NCBI GenBank assembly: GCA_003222935.1
Contig: QHXL01000029.1
Location: 1 to 5,361, forward strand
Length of the DNA: 5,361 nt
Source of the DNA: Acidobacteriota bacterium
Lineage (GTDB): Bacteria > Acidobacteriota > Blastocatellia > Pyrinomonadales > Pyrinomonadaceae
Direction of reading: 5' to 3'
Made by a program: the position numbers and the translations under genes. Under the pieces are notes generated by a model, which was given only the letters and a program-made list of their open reading frames with translations, had not been told where the DNA came from and ran no database searches. Position 1 is the stretch's first letter; each line of letters opens with the position of its first letter. Positions 5,126 to 5,361 of the stretch are shown piece by piece.

Positions 5126-5132
5126 TTGTTAG

Positions 5133-5361
5133 ATGAGTGGATTAAATAAAGCACTACAAACCCGCGAGGAGCTAGTCGAAGTAGTGGCTGCTGCGCGTGA
5201 GACTGGCGCCAGGATCATATTTGCAAATGGCTGCTTCGACGTACTTCACGTTGGACACATCCGCTACCTCGCAGGCGCCCGAGCGTTAGGCGATATTTTG
5301 GTAGTCGGCGTCAATTCCAATGAACAAGTCGCGCTTCAGAAAGGTCCGGGACGCCCAATTC
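5133..5361 (+). CDS. rfaE2: D-glycero-beta-D-manno-heptose 1-phosphate adenylyltransferase (RfaE domain II), 5' part only
   Basis: The first 76 codons of a nucleotidyltransferase-fold enzyme run off the window edge. It transfers AMP from ATP to heptose 1-phosphate, giving ADP-D-glycero-D-manno-heptose, the donor precursor for WaaF. The N-terminal helix (about 7-25) is followed by [20 protein letters not shown] (27-46). This holds the cytidylyltransferase-type HxGH nucleotide-binding motif at His39-Val40-Gly41-His42. [15 protein letters not shown] (52-66) and the KGPGRPI segment (70-76) follow as expected. Stand-alone RfaE2 proteins are about 160 aa, so roughly half is present. The gene corresponds to the C-terminal half of fused HldE and is co-directional with rfaE1, but it is separated from it by the foldback element. 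No sign of damage is seen in the visible part. Confidence 0.93.
   Translation, partial: MSGLNKALQTREELVEVVAAARETGARIIFANGCFDVLHVGHIRYLAGARALGDILVVGVNSNEQVALQKGPGRPI

Noticed and set aside
4700..5132. A CRISPR array or tRNA/rRNA gene in the gap
   Set aside because: Repeats are inverted and of different kinds, not regularly spaced direct repeats; no cloverleaf or rRNA-like sequence is apparent.

Overview
This 5.4 kb window is a compact, same-direction gene cluster from a Gram-negative-type bacterium. It is dominated by the pathway that makes ADP-activated heptose for the lipopolysaccharide (LPS) inner core and transfers it to the growing core. Moderate GC content, stand-alone rather than fused heptose kinase and adenylyltransferase genes, a WaaF with a cysteine-rich C-terminus, and an intergenic element built from CCCCG/GCTTTAGC and AACCGTT/AACGGTT palindromes together suggest Acidobacteriota, perhaps the Blastocatellia. 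That placement is inferred from remembered resemblance and was not searched.

Layout, all on the + strand: a short leader (1-74) with a possible -35/-10 promoter; a two-TM potassium channel with a C-terminal RCK (TrkA-type) domain (75-1100); an extended SDR sugar-nucleotide epimerase/dehydratase-like protein (1132-1977); ADP-heptose:LPS heptosyltransferase waaF (1981-3078); the heptose bisphosphate phosphatase gmhB (3087-3689); the heptose 7-phosphate kinase rfaE1 (3686-4699); a 433-nt gap occupied mostly by a nested inverted-repeat element (4727-5095); and the start of the heptose 1-phosphate adenylyltransferase rfaE2 (5133 to the window edge). Gaps from the epimerase to rfaE1 are 3, 8 and -4 nt, so these genes are almost certainly co-transcribed and partly translationally coupled. 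The channel is 31 nt upstream of the epimerase and may share the transcript.

The enzymes form a nearly contiguous pathway. RfaE1 phosphorylates D-glycero-D-manno-heptose 7-phosphate at C1, GmhB removes the C7 phosphate, RfaE2 adenylylates the product, and WaaF transfers the heptose to the LPS core. The isomerase GmhA and the 6-epimerase HldD are not recognisable here. The SDR protein does not look like HldD, and it carries Phe where the family normally has its catalytic Tyr.

The most unusual part is 4727-5095. It has 11-bp terminal inverted repeats, an inner pair of 41-nt arms with only one mismatch and one wobble, and an innermost pair of perfect 17-bp arms. The two inner pairs share one symmetry axis. 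The outer pair is offset by about the length of an extra hairpin present only on the left. No protein gene is visible inside it. It looks like a REP/BIME-like or MITE-like foldback element lodged between rfaE1 and rfaE2.
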